64,000 nt of DNA from Chloroflexota bacterium (GCA_013112725.1 JABFFZ010000008.1:1-64000); one strand, 5' to 3'. Positions 34,647 to 43,933 are shown, counted from the first letter of the stretch. Made by a program: numbers and translations. Notes: generated by a model from the letters alone, not told the origin.

Positions 34647-34836
34647 CAACATTCCAGTTCAACACTCCTCATCCGTCCGCCCGACACGCCTGTTCACATG
34701 CGCTTCTAGTCGTCGTATGGCAAACCTTGAAATCTCAGTGCTTCCACCAACCCTGCTCCGGCGTGGTCTTTCATGGGCGGCTGTGGCCAGCGTCCCCGCC
34801 GCGCCACACCTGTTTTGCGCAATGTGAATGTTGGAA

Positions 34837-36225
34837 TTAAACGGCCGTCGCCTCACTCGCCTCGCCTACGGCCGTGCCCCCTTCCTCCTCGTCCACCACC
34901 TGCACATGGTCAGGCAGCAGGTCTTCGGCCTGGCGCACCACCGGGACGGTGTAGGCGATGACGGCCACCAGCACAATCATGATCCCCGTGAAAAACATGA
35001 TCAGGCTCATGCCCGAACCGGTGGTGTTGCCCACCAGCCCGCCAAAGGTTTGCGCCAGCACCCCCTGCGACTGCATCGTCGGTTCCATCAGATTATCGGC
35101 CAGCGGCCCGGCAATCAGCAGCGCCAGCGGCGAAGAGACCCAGGCAATCAGACGGCGAATGGAAAAGACCCGCCCCTGCACATCCGGCTCCACCTTGGCC
35201 TGCCAGATGGCCTGGTTGGAACCGTTAATAATGGGCGTCATAAAGGAGAGGGCAAAACCGGCAAACATCCACACCGGCAGCGCCTGCCCCAGCCCAAAGA
35301 CGCTCTGCGCTAGGCCCACGGCCACCCAACCAAAAATCACGCCATAGACCAGCCGTTTAGGGCCGCCCCAGGCTGTCATCACCAGGCCGCCCACCACGCC
35401 CCCCACTGCCGCCGTGGACTGCACCGAGCCGAAGATGAGTTCATTGCTGTTGGTGCGCGACAGCACCATGGGGGCCAGCAGGGCAAAGCCGAGGTTATTA
35501 AAAAAGTTGGCGGAGAAGAAGACAAGTTGTAAACCTAGCAGCGACGGCCGTCGCCAGATATAGCGGAAGCCAAACACCGATTCCAACAACAACGACCCCT
35601 GGCTCTCTTTGCCCGTCGTCGTCTGTTTAGGTTGGGGAATGTTCACCAGCAGCAGTGCGCTAATGGCAAACACAAAGGAAATAATATCAATGGCAAAAAT
35701 CGTGACCAAGCTGGTCAGGCTGAGTACCGCCCCGGCCAACACCGGCGCCAGAATGCCCGACCCGGACTCCGCCAGACCAATCATGGCATTGGCGCGGGCA
35801 AACTGCTCTTTGGGCAGCATGGTGCTGATGGCCGCCGAATAGGCCGGCCATTGGAACGTCTGGAACGTGCCCATGATGGCCGCGCCAATATACAGATGCC
35901 AGATTTGCATCATGTCGTTGTAATACAGCAGCATGAGGGCAATTGTCACCAGACCGGCAGCCAGGTCACTGAGCATCATCATCATCTTGCGATTGCTGCG
36001 GTCTACAATGGCCCCGGCCACCGGGCTAAAAAAGAGCAGCGGCGCTAAGAAGAAAAAACCAATCAACGCCAGGTCGGTGGCCCGGCCCGTTTGCTGAAAG
36101 GCCCAGATGGTCAGAGCAAAGTTAGTCATGCTGGTGCCCAACAGGGAAACCAGTTGGCCTATCCAGACGATGGAAAAACCGGACATACCGGAGCGGATAT
36201 CTTTGTGAGGGGAGGGGGGGGGCAT
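34837..36225 (-). CDS. MFS transporter (MFS_3 / macrolide-efflux type)
   Basis: A 462-residue protein with twelve predicted helices of the enterobactin/macrolide exporter branch: FSIVWIGQLVSLLGTSMTNFAL in helix 1, PVAGAIVDRSNRKMMMM (the helix 2-3 motif with Asp and Arg), and FSANFFNNLGFALLAPMVLS in the second half. C-terminal tail acidic. The ATG at 36225 lies close to a TAATT-type repeat and has no ribosome site; MSGFSIVW at 36186 is an alternative start. The gene upstream is a paralogue (about the same length and motifs), so the two may form a pair of drug or siderophore exporters. Confidence 0.85.
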   Translation of the reverse strand: MPPPSPHKDIRSGMSGFSIVWIGQLVSLLGTSMTNFALTIWAFQQTGRATDLALIGFFFLAPLLFFSPVAGAIVDRSNRKMMMMLSDLAAGLVTIALMLLYYNDMMQIWHLYIGAAIMGTFQTFQWPAYSAAISTMLPKEQFARANAMIGLAESGSGILAPVLAGAVLSLTSLVTIFAIDIISFVFAISALLLVNIPQPKQTTTGKESQGSLLLESVFGFRYIWRRPSLLGLQLVFFSANFFNNLGFALLAPMVLSRTNSNELIFGSVQSTAAVGGVVGGLVMTAWGGPKRLVYGVIFGWVAVGLAQSVFGLGQALPVWMFAGFALSFMTPIINGSNQAIWQAKVEPDVQGRVFSIRRLIAWVSSPLALLIAGPLADNLMEPTMQSQGVLAQTFGGLVGNTTGSGMSLIMFFTGIMIVLVAVIAYTVPVVRQAEDLLPDHVQVVDEEEGGTAVGEASEATAV

Positions 36226-36228
36226 AGG

Positions 36229-36284
36229 TAATTGAGTAATTGAGTAATTGAGTAATTGGGTAATTACTCAATTACCCAATTACA
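36229..36284. repeat. GTAATTGAG heptad-like repeat and inverted copy
   Basis: TAATTGAG and TAATTGGG units repeated about five times, then the inverse TACTCAATTACCCAATTA. A near-identical array lies at 56566-56617. Confidence 0.85.
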
Positions 36285-36288
36285 CATC

Positions 36289-37653
36289 TTATTCAGGCTG
36301 CACGGCCGTCACCAACGGCACGGCCGTATCCGATTCTATCACAACAGGGGGTTCGGCGGGGGTACGGCCGTTTTCAATGCCCAACAATGGCCGGTTGACA
36401 AAACCCGTCAGCGCCACCACCAGGGTTAACACGCCGCCCATCATAAACCAGGTGCGCACACCAAACGCATCGGCAAACGGCCCGGCCACAATCAAACTCA
36501 GCGGCGACATGGCCATGGCCGCGCTGTTGAGCAGCGTAAATACCCGCCCCTGCATGGCCGGATCCACTACTGCCTGGAAGATAGCCATAATCGGCCCATT
36601 GGTCAGGGAAATCATACTACCGGCCAGCAAGGCGCTGCCCACCGCCAGCCAAAACATGTTGGCCGGGGCCAAGCCCAACAAGAAAATGCCGATGCCCAGG
36701 CCCACTAATCCCACCAGGGAAGTATAAATGCGCTTCTGGAAACCGCCCCACACCCCTAACAAAATGCCACCGGCCACAATGCCCAGACCAAAAGCGGCCT
36801 CCAGCACCCCCAGGTGGATGGCCTCCCCTTGAAAATGTTGCGTAATCAACAACGGTTGCAAGGCCGCCAACGGGGTCAACAGGAAATTGATAAACATGGC
36901 CATGCCCATCAACATCAAGACAGCCGGCCAGGAGAGGATGTAATGAAATCCCAGGCGCATCTCCGTCCAGAAAGAGGTTTTGCCCATAACGCCAGCCGCA
37001 GTCGCACCTGCACTGAGCGTAGCCGAACCGGTCGCCTCCGCCTTTTTCGGCTGCGGCACGGCAATGAACAGCAGGGGCACAATGGCAAACAGCGCCGTGA
37101 CTACATCAATTGCCAGCAGCGCGGGCATGGTTAATACGCTCACCAGCAGCGCGCCTAACGGTGCAGCCACAATGCTCATGCCGCCCTGCAACATTTGGTT
37201 CAAACCTTGAATGCGGGTCAACTGTTCGGCCGGCACCATCAGCGGTGTGCTGGCCTGCATCGCCGGCCAATGGAACGCCCCACCCAACGCCCGCACAAAT
37301 AACAGGGCAAACACGTGCCAGATTTCCACCGCGCCCGACCAGAAAAGATAGGCCAATACCAGGGAGGCCAGCGCCACCAGGCTGTCGGCCACAAACATTA
37401 CCCAACGGCGCGGCCAGCGGTCTACCAGCACCCCGGCAAACGGCCCTAACAGCACTTGCGGTAGCAACCCCACCAATGAAGCCGCCGCCAGAATGGTGGC
37501 CGAACCGGTAGCCTTCGTTAGCCACCAGATCAAGGCAAACTGCACAATCTGGCTGCCAAATAAAGAAACGGCCTGTCCACCCCACAAGGTGAAAAACGGC
37601 CGTAACGACTTTACATTCTCAGTTGTTGTTTTCTGTTCCATCGGAGAATTCAT
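36289..37653 (-). CDS. MFS transporter (MFS_3 / macrolide-efflux type)
   Basis: A 454-residue transporter with the same layout as the downstream paralogue: FFTLWGGQAVSLFGSQIVQF, then FAGVLVDRWPRRWVMFVADS with the helix 2-3 motif, and AMQGRVFTLLNSAAMAMSPL near the end. The start at 37653 has GGAGTG seven bases upstream; the longer frame starts in a spacer. C-terminus ends in an Asp/Val/Pro-rich cytosolic tail. The two exporter genes are arranged head to tail across a repeat spacer. The exported substrate is unknown. Confidence 0.85.
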   Translation of the reverse strand: MNSPMEQKTTTENVKSLRPFFTLWGGQAVSLFGSQIVQFALIWWLTKATGSATILAAASLVGLLPQVLLGPFAGVLVDRWPRRWVMFVADSLVALASLVLAYLFWSGAVEIWHVFALLFVRALGGAFHWPAMQASTPLMVPAEQLTRIQGLNQMLQGGMSIVAAPLGALLVSVLTMPALLAIDVVTALFAIVPLLFIAVPQPKKAEATGSATLSAGATAAGVMGKTSFWTEMRLGFHYILSWPAVLMLMGMAMFINFLLTPLAALQPLLITQHFQGEAIHLGVLEAAFGLGIVAGGILLGVWGGFQKRIYTSLVGLVGLGIGIFLLGLAPANMFWLAVGSALLAGSMISLTNGPIMAIFQAVVDPAMQGRVFTLLNSAAMAMSPLSLIVAGPFADAFGVRTWFMMGGVLTLVVALTGFVNRPLLGIENGRTPAEPPVVIESDTAVPLVTAVQPE

Positions 37654-37699
37654 CAGTTCACTCCATTTGCAGATATATTGCCCATGATGAAATGTCTGG

Positions 37700-37763
37700 A
37701 GACTTGACAAGTTTTTACACCTGAATAGCGGCAACTGCCTCTGGTAATAAACTTGTCAAGTCT
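37700..37763. repeat. AGACTTGACAAGTTT inverted repeat
   Basis: Perfect 15-bp arms at 37700-37714 and 37749-37763 with a 34-nt loop. Confidence 0.8.
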
Positions 37764-37895
37764 GAACGCTTACAGATAATAATGGCCTGTATTCAATTTG
37801 TCAATACTTTTGTTAATTTTACTGATATATAAATGAATTTTCTTGATTTTTTCGGAGAGATTCTTGATTTAGACACAAAAACATCGTAACCGTTC

Positions 37896-37958
37896 AGACC
37901 TGACAGGTTTTTTACCAGTTCAACTTGAAACTTTGCAGGCCAAAAACCTGTCAGGTCT
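37896..37958. repeat. AGACCTGACAGGTTTTT inverted repeat
   Basis: Perfect 17-bp arms at both ends and a 29-nt loop; it shares its arm start with 11254-11290. Confidence 0.8.
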
Positions 37959-37981
37959 CTTGAGGGACTGAACACTTACAA

Positions 37982-38037
37982 AACATCCAGACGCCTGGGT
38001 TTCCCTGGGTTTAGAAACCCACGCAGATCTGGATGTT
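37982..38037. repeat. AACATCCAGA inverted repeat
   Basis: Arms AACATCCAGA / TCTGGATGTT with an inner GGGTTT / AAACCC pairing. Confidence 0.65.
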
Positions 38038-38125
38038 CATTTCACAATGGCAAAATGTTCGGGGAAATCCTATATTGTTACCGTAACCAACAACAAACCA
38101 ATAGACCGATCACCGATCACCGGTC

Positions 38126-39358
38126 TCAACTGGACAGGCGATGATAAAACGGCAGCGTAAACTCCGTGCGATCTACGTTCAGGGTGATGGATTTGCGTTC
38201 CGTCTCGCTGCCAAAGTCACGCGGCCAGGTCACATCCACATCATACGTCAGCCCAGAACGCACACGTACCGGCAGTTCACACAGGAACACGCCATCCCGG
38301 TTGGTCGTCCCGGCCACAAACGCTTTCACCCCCTGGCAGCTTACCTTCACCTGCAAGCCATACAAGCCCGGCCCATCCTGGTACTCCTGCACCACAATGC
38401 GCAGTTTGACAGCGCGCATGGGTTCTTTGCTGCCAAATCGCTGCTGCACGGCCGTGTTCAAATTCCCACTCGACCCTGACGACGGCGCCGACGGCCGTCG
38501 GCTAGTGGACACCACGCGCGGTATCTGATCTTCTGTAATCTGGATCGGTGGCATGGTAATGGGGCGTGCCGCGGGCGGCGTCACTTCCCCTTCGGAGATG
38601 GTAATGACTGGGGCCGGCGTGGGCGGCAGCGGCTCAAGCGGTGGTTCTGGCTCCACGCGCAGCGTCTCGCGGGCATATTCCGGGTAACGCACCGGCACCG
38701 GCGAGCGGAAATAAGGCGGCACCGGCGCAATCTCCGACTGCGGCAATAGCTGGTCCAATGAAGGCGTTTGTGCCGCCATGTCACCCGGCGCATACGCCAG
38801 TTTACGCCCCCACTTTTCCCGCTCCGTGGCGCTGCGCTGCACCTGCTGGCGAATGAAGTTGGCCGCCCGCCGCAGCAGTTGGCCCGCCGGGCTGTGTTCA
38901 CCAGGCGGCGCGGCCGGGTCAAGCTGGTAGAGCGGATATTCGCTTTTCCAGGCGTGGGCGGCGATAGCCAGAGAGAGCCAGGAGATTGAAGATTGGGAGA
39001 CCTGTCCTGAGCCTGTCGAAGGATTGGGAGATTGGGAGATTGGGAAGGCGTTGCTGGCGGCAGCCAGGGCGCGGACTTCATTGTTTTCGACCAGGCCAGT
39101 GCCGTCCAGCAGATCATACAGGGCCAGGCGCACGGCCGTAGCCCCCTCCACCAATCGCCCAAAGTCGTTCAACGTGGGGTCGTCTATAAACCCACTGGCC
39201 CGCAACAGCGCCTTGGCCCGTGACTCGGTAAACACGGGCACACTCTCATCGCTGCGGTTCAAGTCAGCCACCAACCACTCGGCTAACCGCTGCCCAAACA
39301 GCCCCAAATGGGCATCATCAAGATAATTTGAAATGAGGATCGTTGCCTGTTCCCCCAT
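38126..39358 (-). CDS. Uncharacterised protein with C-terminal Ig/CNA-B-like beta domain
   Basis: A 410-residue protein of no family I recognise. The N-terminal 170 residues look helical; then comes a Pro-rich linker (about 215-275), and the last 110 residues form a beta domain (RIVVQEYQDGPGLYGLQVKV, TNRDGVFLCELPVRVRSG) like the carboxypeptidase-regulatory or CNA-B fold. No signal peptide is seen. GGAG sits before the ATG at 39358, favoured over a GTG four codons up. Residues about 104-126 are encoded by the ATTGGGAG-type repeat, an insertion into the gene. It is the third gene of a group with a small hydrophobic protein and a dynamin-like GTPase. Confidence 0.7.
   Translation of the reverse strand: MGEQATILISNYLDDAHLGLFGQRLAEWLVADLNRSDESVPVFTESRAKALLRASGFIDDPTLNDFGRLVEGATAVRLALYDLLDGTGLVENNEVRALAAASNAFPISQSPNPSTGSGQVSQSSISWLSLAIAAHAWKSEYPLYQLDPAAPPGEHSPAGQLLRRAANFIRQQVQRSATEREKWGRKLAYAPGDMAAQTPSLDQLLPQSEIAPVPPYFRSPVPVRYPEYARETLRVEPEPPLEPLPPTPAPVITISEGEVTPPAARPITMPPIQITEDQIPRVVSTSRRPSAPSSGSSGNLNTAVQQRFGSKEPMRAVKLRIVVQEYQDGPGLYGLQVKVSCQGVKAFVAGTTNRDGVFLCELPVRVRSGLTYDVDVTWPRDFGSETERKSITLNVDRTEFTLPFYHRLSS
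38981..39046 (-). repeat. In-frame GGAGATTG / CCTGAGCCTGTCGA repeat
   Basis: Repeated ATTGGGAG units flank the segment CCTGTCCTGAGCCTGTCGAA. The frame stays open and encodes a Ser/Pro/Gln-rich insert in the 38126-39358 protein. Confidence 0.8.
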
Positions 39359-39375
39359 ACGCTTCTCCACAAGTG

Positions 39376-39405
39376 GAATGGTTCAATCTTTGAGATTGAA
39401 CATTC
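39376..39405. repeat. GAATGgTTCAATCT inverted repeat
   Basis: Perfect arms around TTG, lying between the 38126-39358 start and the stop of the next upstream gene. Confidence 0.65.
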
Positions 39406-39414
39406 TGTCTAACT

Positions 39415-39693
39415 TTACACATCCGGTATCCAGATTTTTTTGGCGGTAATCAGCTCGGCCTGTGCGGGTACGGGCAGTTTCTCCGGTGATTTTGTGTAAA
39501 AGGCCAACCCCTTATAGCTCACCAGATATTGATAATGTTTGCTCAAAACACCGCCGACACCCATGACAACCAACGGTTCGGCCATTTTTTCCACCAGATT
39601 CAACCAATCATCCGGGTCAATGTGAACGATAGTGCCGGTGGCCTTGGTGGCGTTGGCAACGGCCGCCGCCGCCGCAATAGCTACGTATGCCAT
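39415..39693 (-). CDS. Small uncharacterised protein
   Basis: A 92-residue protein. The N-terminus is an Ala/Val-rich hydrophobic helix (MAYVAIAAAAAVANATKATG), followed by a soluble part with several aromatics (YQYLVSYKGLAFYTKSPEKL). It could be membrane attached. No known family. It is preceded by GTGAG and lies between the dynamin-like GTPase and a beta-domain protein on the same strand, with short hairpins on both sides. The even spacing of the three genes suggests one operon. Confidence 0.6.
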   Translation of the reverse strand: MAYVAIAAAAAVANATKATGTIVHIDPDDWLNLVEKMAEPLVVMGVGGVLSKHYQYLVSYKGLAFYTKSPEKLPVPAQAELITAKKIWIPDV

Positions 39694-39709
39694 AAAAGAC
39701 TCACAGGTG

Positions 39710-39741
39710 GAGGAGTTTGCATCCTCAGATGCAAACTCCTC
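39710..39741. repeat. GAGGAGTTTGCATC perfect hairpin
   Basis: 14-bp perfect arms around CTCA, just beyond the stop of the GTPase gene; no T-run. It may protect the 3' end or be a dispersed element. Confidence 0.7.
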
Positions 39742-39745
39742 TCTT

Positions 39746-42409
39746 CTATATCACCACACCTGTTTCCAGCCGGTGCAACCCTTCCCAGGTGCGCATCAAT
39801 TCTTCCATGTCAGAGACGTTTTCCAGGTCAATCTCCATGGCCGCGCGCAGTTCCGGGTCATGCAGATTGCGATCATGGTTTTTCAACATCGGCTTGACGA
39901 GGTGGGTGTTAAAGTCGCGTTCCGCCTTGGTCGCTTCTAGCCAGAAGAGGCGGCGCAGCCGGGGCAGTAGCTCATCATCGCTGAACAGGTCGGTGATGAT
40001 GTCGCCAAAGATGCGGTTGACCTTGACGGCCACGTTGTCCAGCCGGTCGGCGTAACTGGCTTCCAGATCGGCCGTCACCGCCGGGGCGCTTTTGCCCTCA
40101 CCCAGGAAACTGATGTCGAAGTCAGGCGCGGGCTGGCCGGCCGGTTCGTCCAGGATGGTGATGGCAAATTCATCGGCGGGTTGGGTAGCAACGGCCGTTG
40201 CCGCTGGATTACTATTAGCCGCTGGCGCTGGCGCAGCGACCGCTATCTCCTGCCGCACCCGTTCCACGCCATACAAGGCCACGTCCAGCAGCCGTTCGTT
40301 GGTATTCAGCGCGAGTTCCCGTTCGCCCTCATCCAGCCGGTGATGGACGGAACGTTCCGGTTTCATCAATTCATACATGGTGGCCTGCTGGCACACATGG
40401 CGAAAACTTTGGGTGACACGGCCGATCAACTGGTTGTAAGCCGCCGCCAGGTCCAGGGGATCGTCGCTGCTGACGCCGGGGATGGTGTAGGTATAGGCAC
40501 GGCCGTAGCTGGCCCGCTCCAACCGGCTGTAAATCTCGTGCGCCTCCAACGTCCGCTGCAACTCCGCCGAAATCAGGTCGGCCGCTTCCGGCATAAATTT
40601 AGACACCGAATCCTGCATCACCAGTTCCACCTGGAACAAGATACGCTTGATAGGAATTTCAATGCCGCTGGTGCCCCAGATCAGGTTGTCATAGGTCACG
40701 TCACGGTCATCCCAATACTCGGTGCCATAACTTTCCAGCAGCGTCTCCACTTCGCGCTGCACCGCATCTTGCACCATGCCCTTAATGCCATTCAGCGTGG
40801 GGCGCAGCAGATTGCGGAATCGTTCGTCGCTGTTGCTGCGTGAACTGAGTTCCAGCAGGGCATTGTGGAAGGCCCGCGGCAGCTCTTTTTGCTGGCGCGC
40901 CAACACATTCTCAAAACGCCGCTCTTGCAGCTGCTCCCAACTGGTGGCAAAGGGCGGCTGCACACCACGATGCGCCAGTTGTTTTTCGTAGTAGAAGCGC
41001 AGCGATTGCAGCGAATTGCGGATACGGGTGGCCGCTTCCCGCAGTTGGCTGCGCACGCGCTCCGTCTTGATAAATTCAATCAGACTGTCGCGCAGCAAGG
41101 GGACCTCGCTGAGGTTAAGCAGGGCTTCGGCCGTGTCCGGGGCCAGCGGATCTTTGGCGTCAATCTGGCCCAGTTGATCGCGGAATACTTTGAGGATACG
41201 CTCCGTTTCACTGGCAAACTCCTCCGGCGCGTTGTCCGGGTCTTGCACGTAGAGGGCGGGCGGAGCCATCACCAGGAAGTAGGGGCGGTTGTCGCCCCGG
41301 TCGCGGTATCGTTCCCAATAGTTGGGGGCGATGTAACGTGTCACTTCCTTCACTTCTAATTCCGCCTGGGGCAGGCCGGAATTGAGGCGGTCAAACGCCT
41401 GGCGCACATTGGCGCCGTTCACCGCCAGGAAAATTTTAGAGGCAGCTTCATCCAGATCGCCGCCGCTCAACCCAAAGAGGCGGTTTTCTTTGATCCAGTT
41501 GACGGCCGAAAGGGATTTCATCTCATCCACGCGCTGGCGGCCGGCGTCCGTCACCAGCACAACCATGGCGTCTTCGCGTTTCATCTCTTCCAGGGTAATG
41601 GCTTCGTGCAGCTTCATGCCCGCGCCCAGGCCGGGCACGTCCACAATGCGCAGGTAGCCATTCATCAGCAGATTTTCTTGCCCGGCGCGGGGATGGATTT
41701 TGAAGGTAGCGGCTTTGATCAGGCGAATCTGGCGCTGCTCGGTGCCTTTGAAGCCGTCTTCGCGCAGGTGTTTGAGGGAATGTTCGTCATCCAGGATAAG
41801 GCTTTGCGGCGGCGGCGTCCCGGCTTTGAAAAGCTCTTTGTTGTTTTCGTAGGAGTGCATACAATCGAGTATGATTTCCAGGTATTCGTCGCGTTCGGTT
41901 TTGGCCTGGCCTTCGCTGGCGGTGATAATATCTTTGATGTCGCTGCGCGCCTGGTCGCGTTCGCCGTCGTTGGTAATGTCGAAGGTGGGCAGTTCGGCCA
42001 ACTGGCAGAGGCGGCGCACCCGCCCGGCAAATTCGTCCTTGCTCCAATAGTTGAGCACCAGGGATTCGGCCTCGCCTTCTTTGGCTTGTTCGATGTAGAC
42101 GATGGTGCCGGTCACGGCCGTGACTGCCCCCGTCGGCAGCAAATTCCGCCCCAGCAGGGCGTTGATGAGCGTGCTTTTGCCCACACCGGTACCGCCAAAA
42201 AAGACCAGTGTGTAGGTGCGCTGCGCCAGGATTTTCTGGGCTTCGTCTATGCTTTGTTGGGCCTGGGGGACGGCGCGAATGAGGTAGTCGCGGGTCTGGT
42301 CAATGGTTTGTTGCAACTGCACCCACTGTTCCACCTGCGCCGGGCTGATGTGGGGGAGGGTTTCTAGCTGCGTGCGTAGTTCTATATATTTGTCTGCTTT
42401 TTTGGACAT
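39746..42409 (-). CDS. Dynamin-family large GTPase
   Basis: An 887-residue bacterial dynamin-like protein. The G1 motif is GGTGVGKSTLINALLG, G3 is DVPGLGAGM, and the switch-I Thr lies in AVTGTIVYI. The G4 region AVNGANVRQ is atypical and lacks the standard N/TKxD. Long helical stalk segments follow (for example RFENVLARQQKELPRAFHNALLELSS), with an acidic/Ala-rich insert (about 700-760). It should hydrolyse GTP and may reshape or tether membranes. AGGAG stands eight bases before the ATG. Two uncharacterised genes follow on the same strand. Confidence 0.87.
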   Translation of the reverse strand: MSKKADKYIELRTQLETLPHISPAQVEQWVQLQQTIDQTRDYLIRAVPQAQQSIDEAQKILAQRTYTLVFFGGTGVGKSTLINALLGRNLLPTGAVTAVTGTIVYIEQAKEGEAESLVLNYWSKDEFAGRVRRLCQLAELPTFDITNDGERDQARSDIKDIITASEGQAKTERDEYLEIILDCMHSYENNKELFKAGTPPPQSLILDDEHSLKHLREDGFKGTEQRQIRLIKAATFKIHPRAGQENLLMNGYLRIVDVPGLGAGMKLHEAITLEEMKREDAMVVLVTDAGRQRVDEMKSLSAVNWIKENRLFGLSGGDLDEAASKIFLAVNGANVRQAFDRLNSGLPQAELEVKEVTRYIAPNYWERYRDRGDNRPYFLVMAPPALYVQDPDNAPEEFASETERILKVFRDQLGQIDAKDPLAPDTAEALLNLSEVPLLRDSLIEFIKTERVRSQLREAATRIRNSLQSLRFYYEKQLAHRGVQPPFATSWEQLQERRFENVLARQQKELPRAFHNALLELSSRSNSDERFRNLLRPTLNGIKGMVQDAVQREVETLLESYGTEYWDDRDVTYDNLIWGTSGIEIPIKRILFQVELVMQDSVSKFMPEAADLISAELQRTLEAHEIYSRLERASYGRAYTYTIPGVSSDDPLDLAAAYNQLIGRVTQSFRHVCQQATMYELMKPERSVHHRLDEGERELALNTNERLLDVALYGVERVRQEIAVAAPAPAANSNPAATAVATQPADEFAITILDEPAGQPAPDFDISFLGEGKSAPAVTADLEASYADRLDNVAVKVNRIFGDIITDLFSDDELLPRLRRLFWLEATKAERDFNTHLVKPMLKNHDRNLHDPELRAAMEIDLENVSDMEELMRTWEGLHRLETGVVI

Positions 42410-42843
42410 GGGGTCTCCTGAGGAAATTATGAATTATGAAGGACGAATTATCATCCCTGGGGCTACTGCCTGTGTCGTCTCCTGGTTATGTATTGCGTAT
42501 TGCCTGCTGGCATACGATATTTTTTGATGTGGCTGGTGCTATTGTACACCATCATGCAACCTGTTGGGATGCATCACACAGGTTTATACGCAAACGAAAA
42601 AAGCCGGTTGCAGCGGTAATCAGTAATCGGTAATCAGTAATCGGTGACCCGTCACCCATCACTCGTCACTCGTCACTGCCATCCAAGCTATTCCATCATC
42701 AAGTTACCGGTCACGGATCACGGATAGGGACAAATTGTCCAGGTAAGATGGTTAATGCTCTGTGGGAAAGGGGTTGATCTGGACATTGGCCTATGGTATG
42801 CTGCACTTTTGACGCAGTGCGTCACGGAGGTGATAGAAAAAAT
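42410..42843. other. Spacer with mixed heptad repeats and a promoter region
   Basis: No gene. Positions 42610-42725 hold GTAATCA, GTAATCG, GTGACCC and CACTCGTCACTCGTCAC units. TATGGTATG near 42792-42800 may be a -10 region for the GNAT gene. Confidence 0.6.
42610..42725. repeat. GTAATCG/GTGACCC heptad array
   Basis: Tandem units of seven with diverse variants, ending in a TTACCGGTCACGGATCACGGATAG block that partly pairs with the front. Confidence 0.75.
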
Positions 42844-43395
42844 ATGTTCATGGAACGTAAGATGATGCATCAAAAAACGATGCAAATGGTAACAAAAACG
42901 GGGAAACAGATAACAGCACGGCCGTTGACCGCCTACGATGCCCCCTACCTGGTTGATATCTTCGAGCACATGTCAGCGGAGAGCCGCTATCGCCGCTTCC
43001 AACAATCCTTAGAGAACCCCAACCCGAAGCAGGTGTGGGAAGAAGCGGAAAAAATTGCGCAGATGGAAAGCGAACAACAAGGGGGGTTTATGGCCTTTTG
43101 GCAGCGAACATTCCTACCAGATGTGCCGGTCGGCGCGGCGCGCTATGTGCGGCTGGACGAGAACACGGCCGAAATGGCGATGTCTATACGCGACGATATG
43201 CAGGGGGAAGGTATTGGTACCTGGTTGCTGGGACTGGCCATAGACGATGCCCGCGCCGCCGGCGTTCGCCAATTGGTTGGCAGCGCCCTGAATGACAACG
43301 ACGCCATCTGGCGCGTATTGGACAAACTCGGCTACCCCTACCGCCGCAAGCCAGACGGCCTCATTTCAGAGATTGAAGTAGATATCGGCGAATAA
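42844..43395 (+). CDS. GNAT family N-acetyltransferase
   Basis: A 183-residue acetyltransferase. It has LTAYDAPYLVDIFEHMSAESRYRRF typical of acetyltransferases in the Pat/YfiQ C-terminal-like group, AEMAMSIRDDMQGEGIGTWL as the acetyl-CoA loop, and AIWRVLDKLGYPYRR as the final helix and strand. A near-consensus GGAGGTGAT eight bases upstream of the ATG at 42844 makes that start more likely than the longer frame. Substrate unknown. It lies alone between a large repeat spacer and a convergent thioesterase gene. Confidence 0.85.
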   Translation: MFMERKMMHQKTMQMVTKTGKQITARPLTAYDAPYLVDIFEHMSAESRYRRFQQSLENPNPKQVWEEAEKIAQMESEQQGGFMAFWQRTFLPDVPVGAARYVRLDENTAEMAMSIRDDMQGEGIGTWLLGLAIDDARAAGVRQLVGSALNDNDAIWRVLDKLGYPYRRKPDGLISEIEVDIGE

Positions 43396-43426
43396 CAGTA
43401 ACTGACCGCCTGTTCGACGAGTTCTT

Positions 43427-43852
43427 CTAGGGCGGCGGAGGCAGCGGAATGGTGCTGCGCATGTAGCTGCCAGAACCCCGCGCCAGGACACGGCCGTCCC
43501 CATCCACTGCCTCTGCCTCGGCAATAAACAAGCGGCGCGATTCATGCACCACCCGCCCCACCGCCCGAATCTCCCCCGCTGAAACGGGGCGCGTGAAGTA
43601 AATGTTGAAGGCAGCCGTTAGAATGGCAAAATCCTTCACCAATGAACTGACGGCAAAGGTGCCGGCGTCATCCAACAGCTTGAAGTAGACATAACCATGC
43701 ACTACGCCGCCACCGTGTAAATAATCAGGGCGAATGGGCAGCACAATTTCCGCTCGCCCCTCGCTAATGTCAATCTGCGTGGTGTAATGTTGGTTACATG
43801 GATTGGTGCGGTAAATCCACTTCAGCCGGTTGAAATGCGCCTCGTTGAGCAT
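43427..43852 (-). CDS. PaaI-like hotdog-fold thioesterase
   Basis: A 141-residue hotdog-fold protein of the PaaI/acyl-CoA thioesterase type. It has the typical YLHGGGVVHGYVYFKLLDDAG segment with the active-site HGG and catalytic acidic residue, then LTAAFNIYFTRPVSAGEIRAV. GGAG lies upstream of the ATG at 43852. It hydrolyses small acyl-CoA thioesters; the physiological substrate is unknown. A perfect 24-bp hairpin immediately upstream (43870-43924) may affect expression. Confidence 0.83.
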   Translation of the reverse strand: MLNEAHFNRLKWIYRTNPCNQHYTTQIDISEGRAEIVLPIRPDYLHGGGVVHGYVYFKLLDDAGTFAVSSLVKDFAILTAAFNIYFTRPVSAGEIRAVGRVVHESRRLFIAEAEAVDGDGRVLARGSGSYMRSTIPLPPPP

Positions 43853-43869
43853 CAAGCAACTCCTCTCCC

Positions 43870-43924
43870 GTTCGTAGTAGGCGATTTATCGCCATCAAAC
43901 GGCGATAAATCGCCTACTACGAAC
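43870..43924. repeat. GTTCGTAGTAGGCGATTTA perfect hairpin
   Basis: Arms of 24 bp with a 7-nt loop. A diverged relative lies at 51259-51313 (GTTTGTAGCAGGCGAT), so this is another dispersed hairpin family. Confidence 0.85.
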
Positions 43925-43933
43925 GACAAACGT

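Larger units (their letters stand above)
37654..38125. other. AT-rich spacer with three hairpin elements
   Basis: 472 nt without a gene. It carries three separate inverted repeats and, between the first two, an AT-rich stretch (about 37785-37880) unlike the rest of the window. It probably holds the promoter of the exporter genes, but no clear -35/-10 pair was found. Confidence 0.6.

Noticed and set aside
37793..37975. 60-codon minus-strand frame in the AT-rich spacer
   Set aside because: It runs through a hairpin element and an AT-rich stretch, has no ribosome site, and its sequence resembles no protein.
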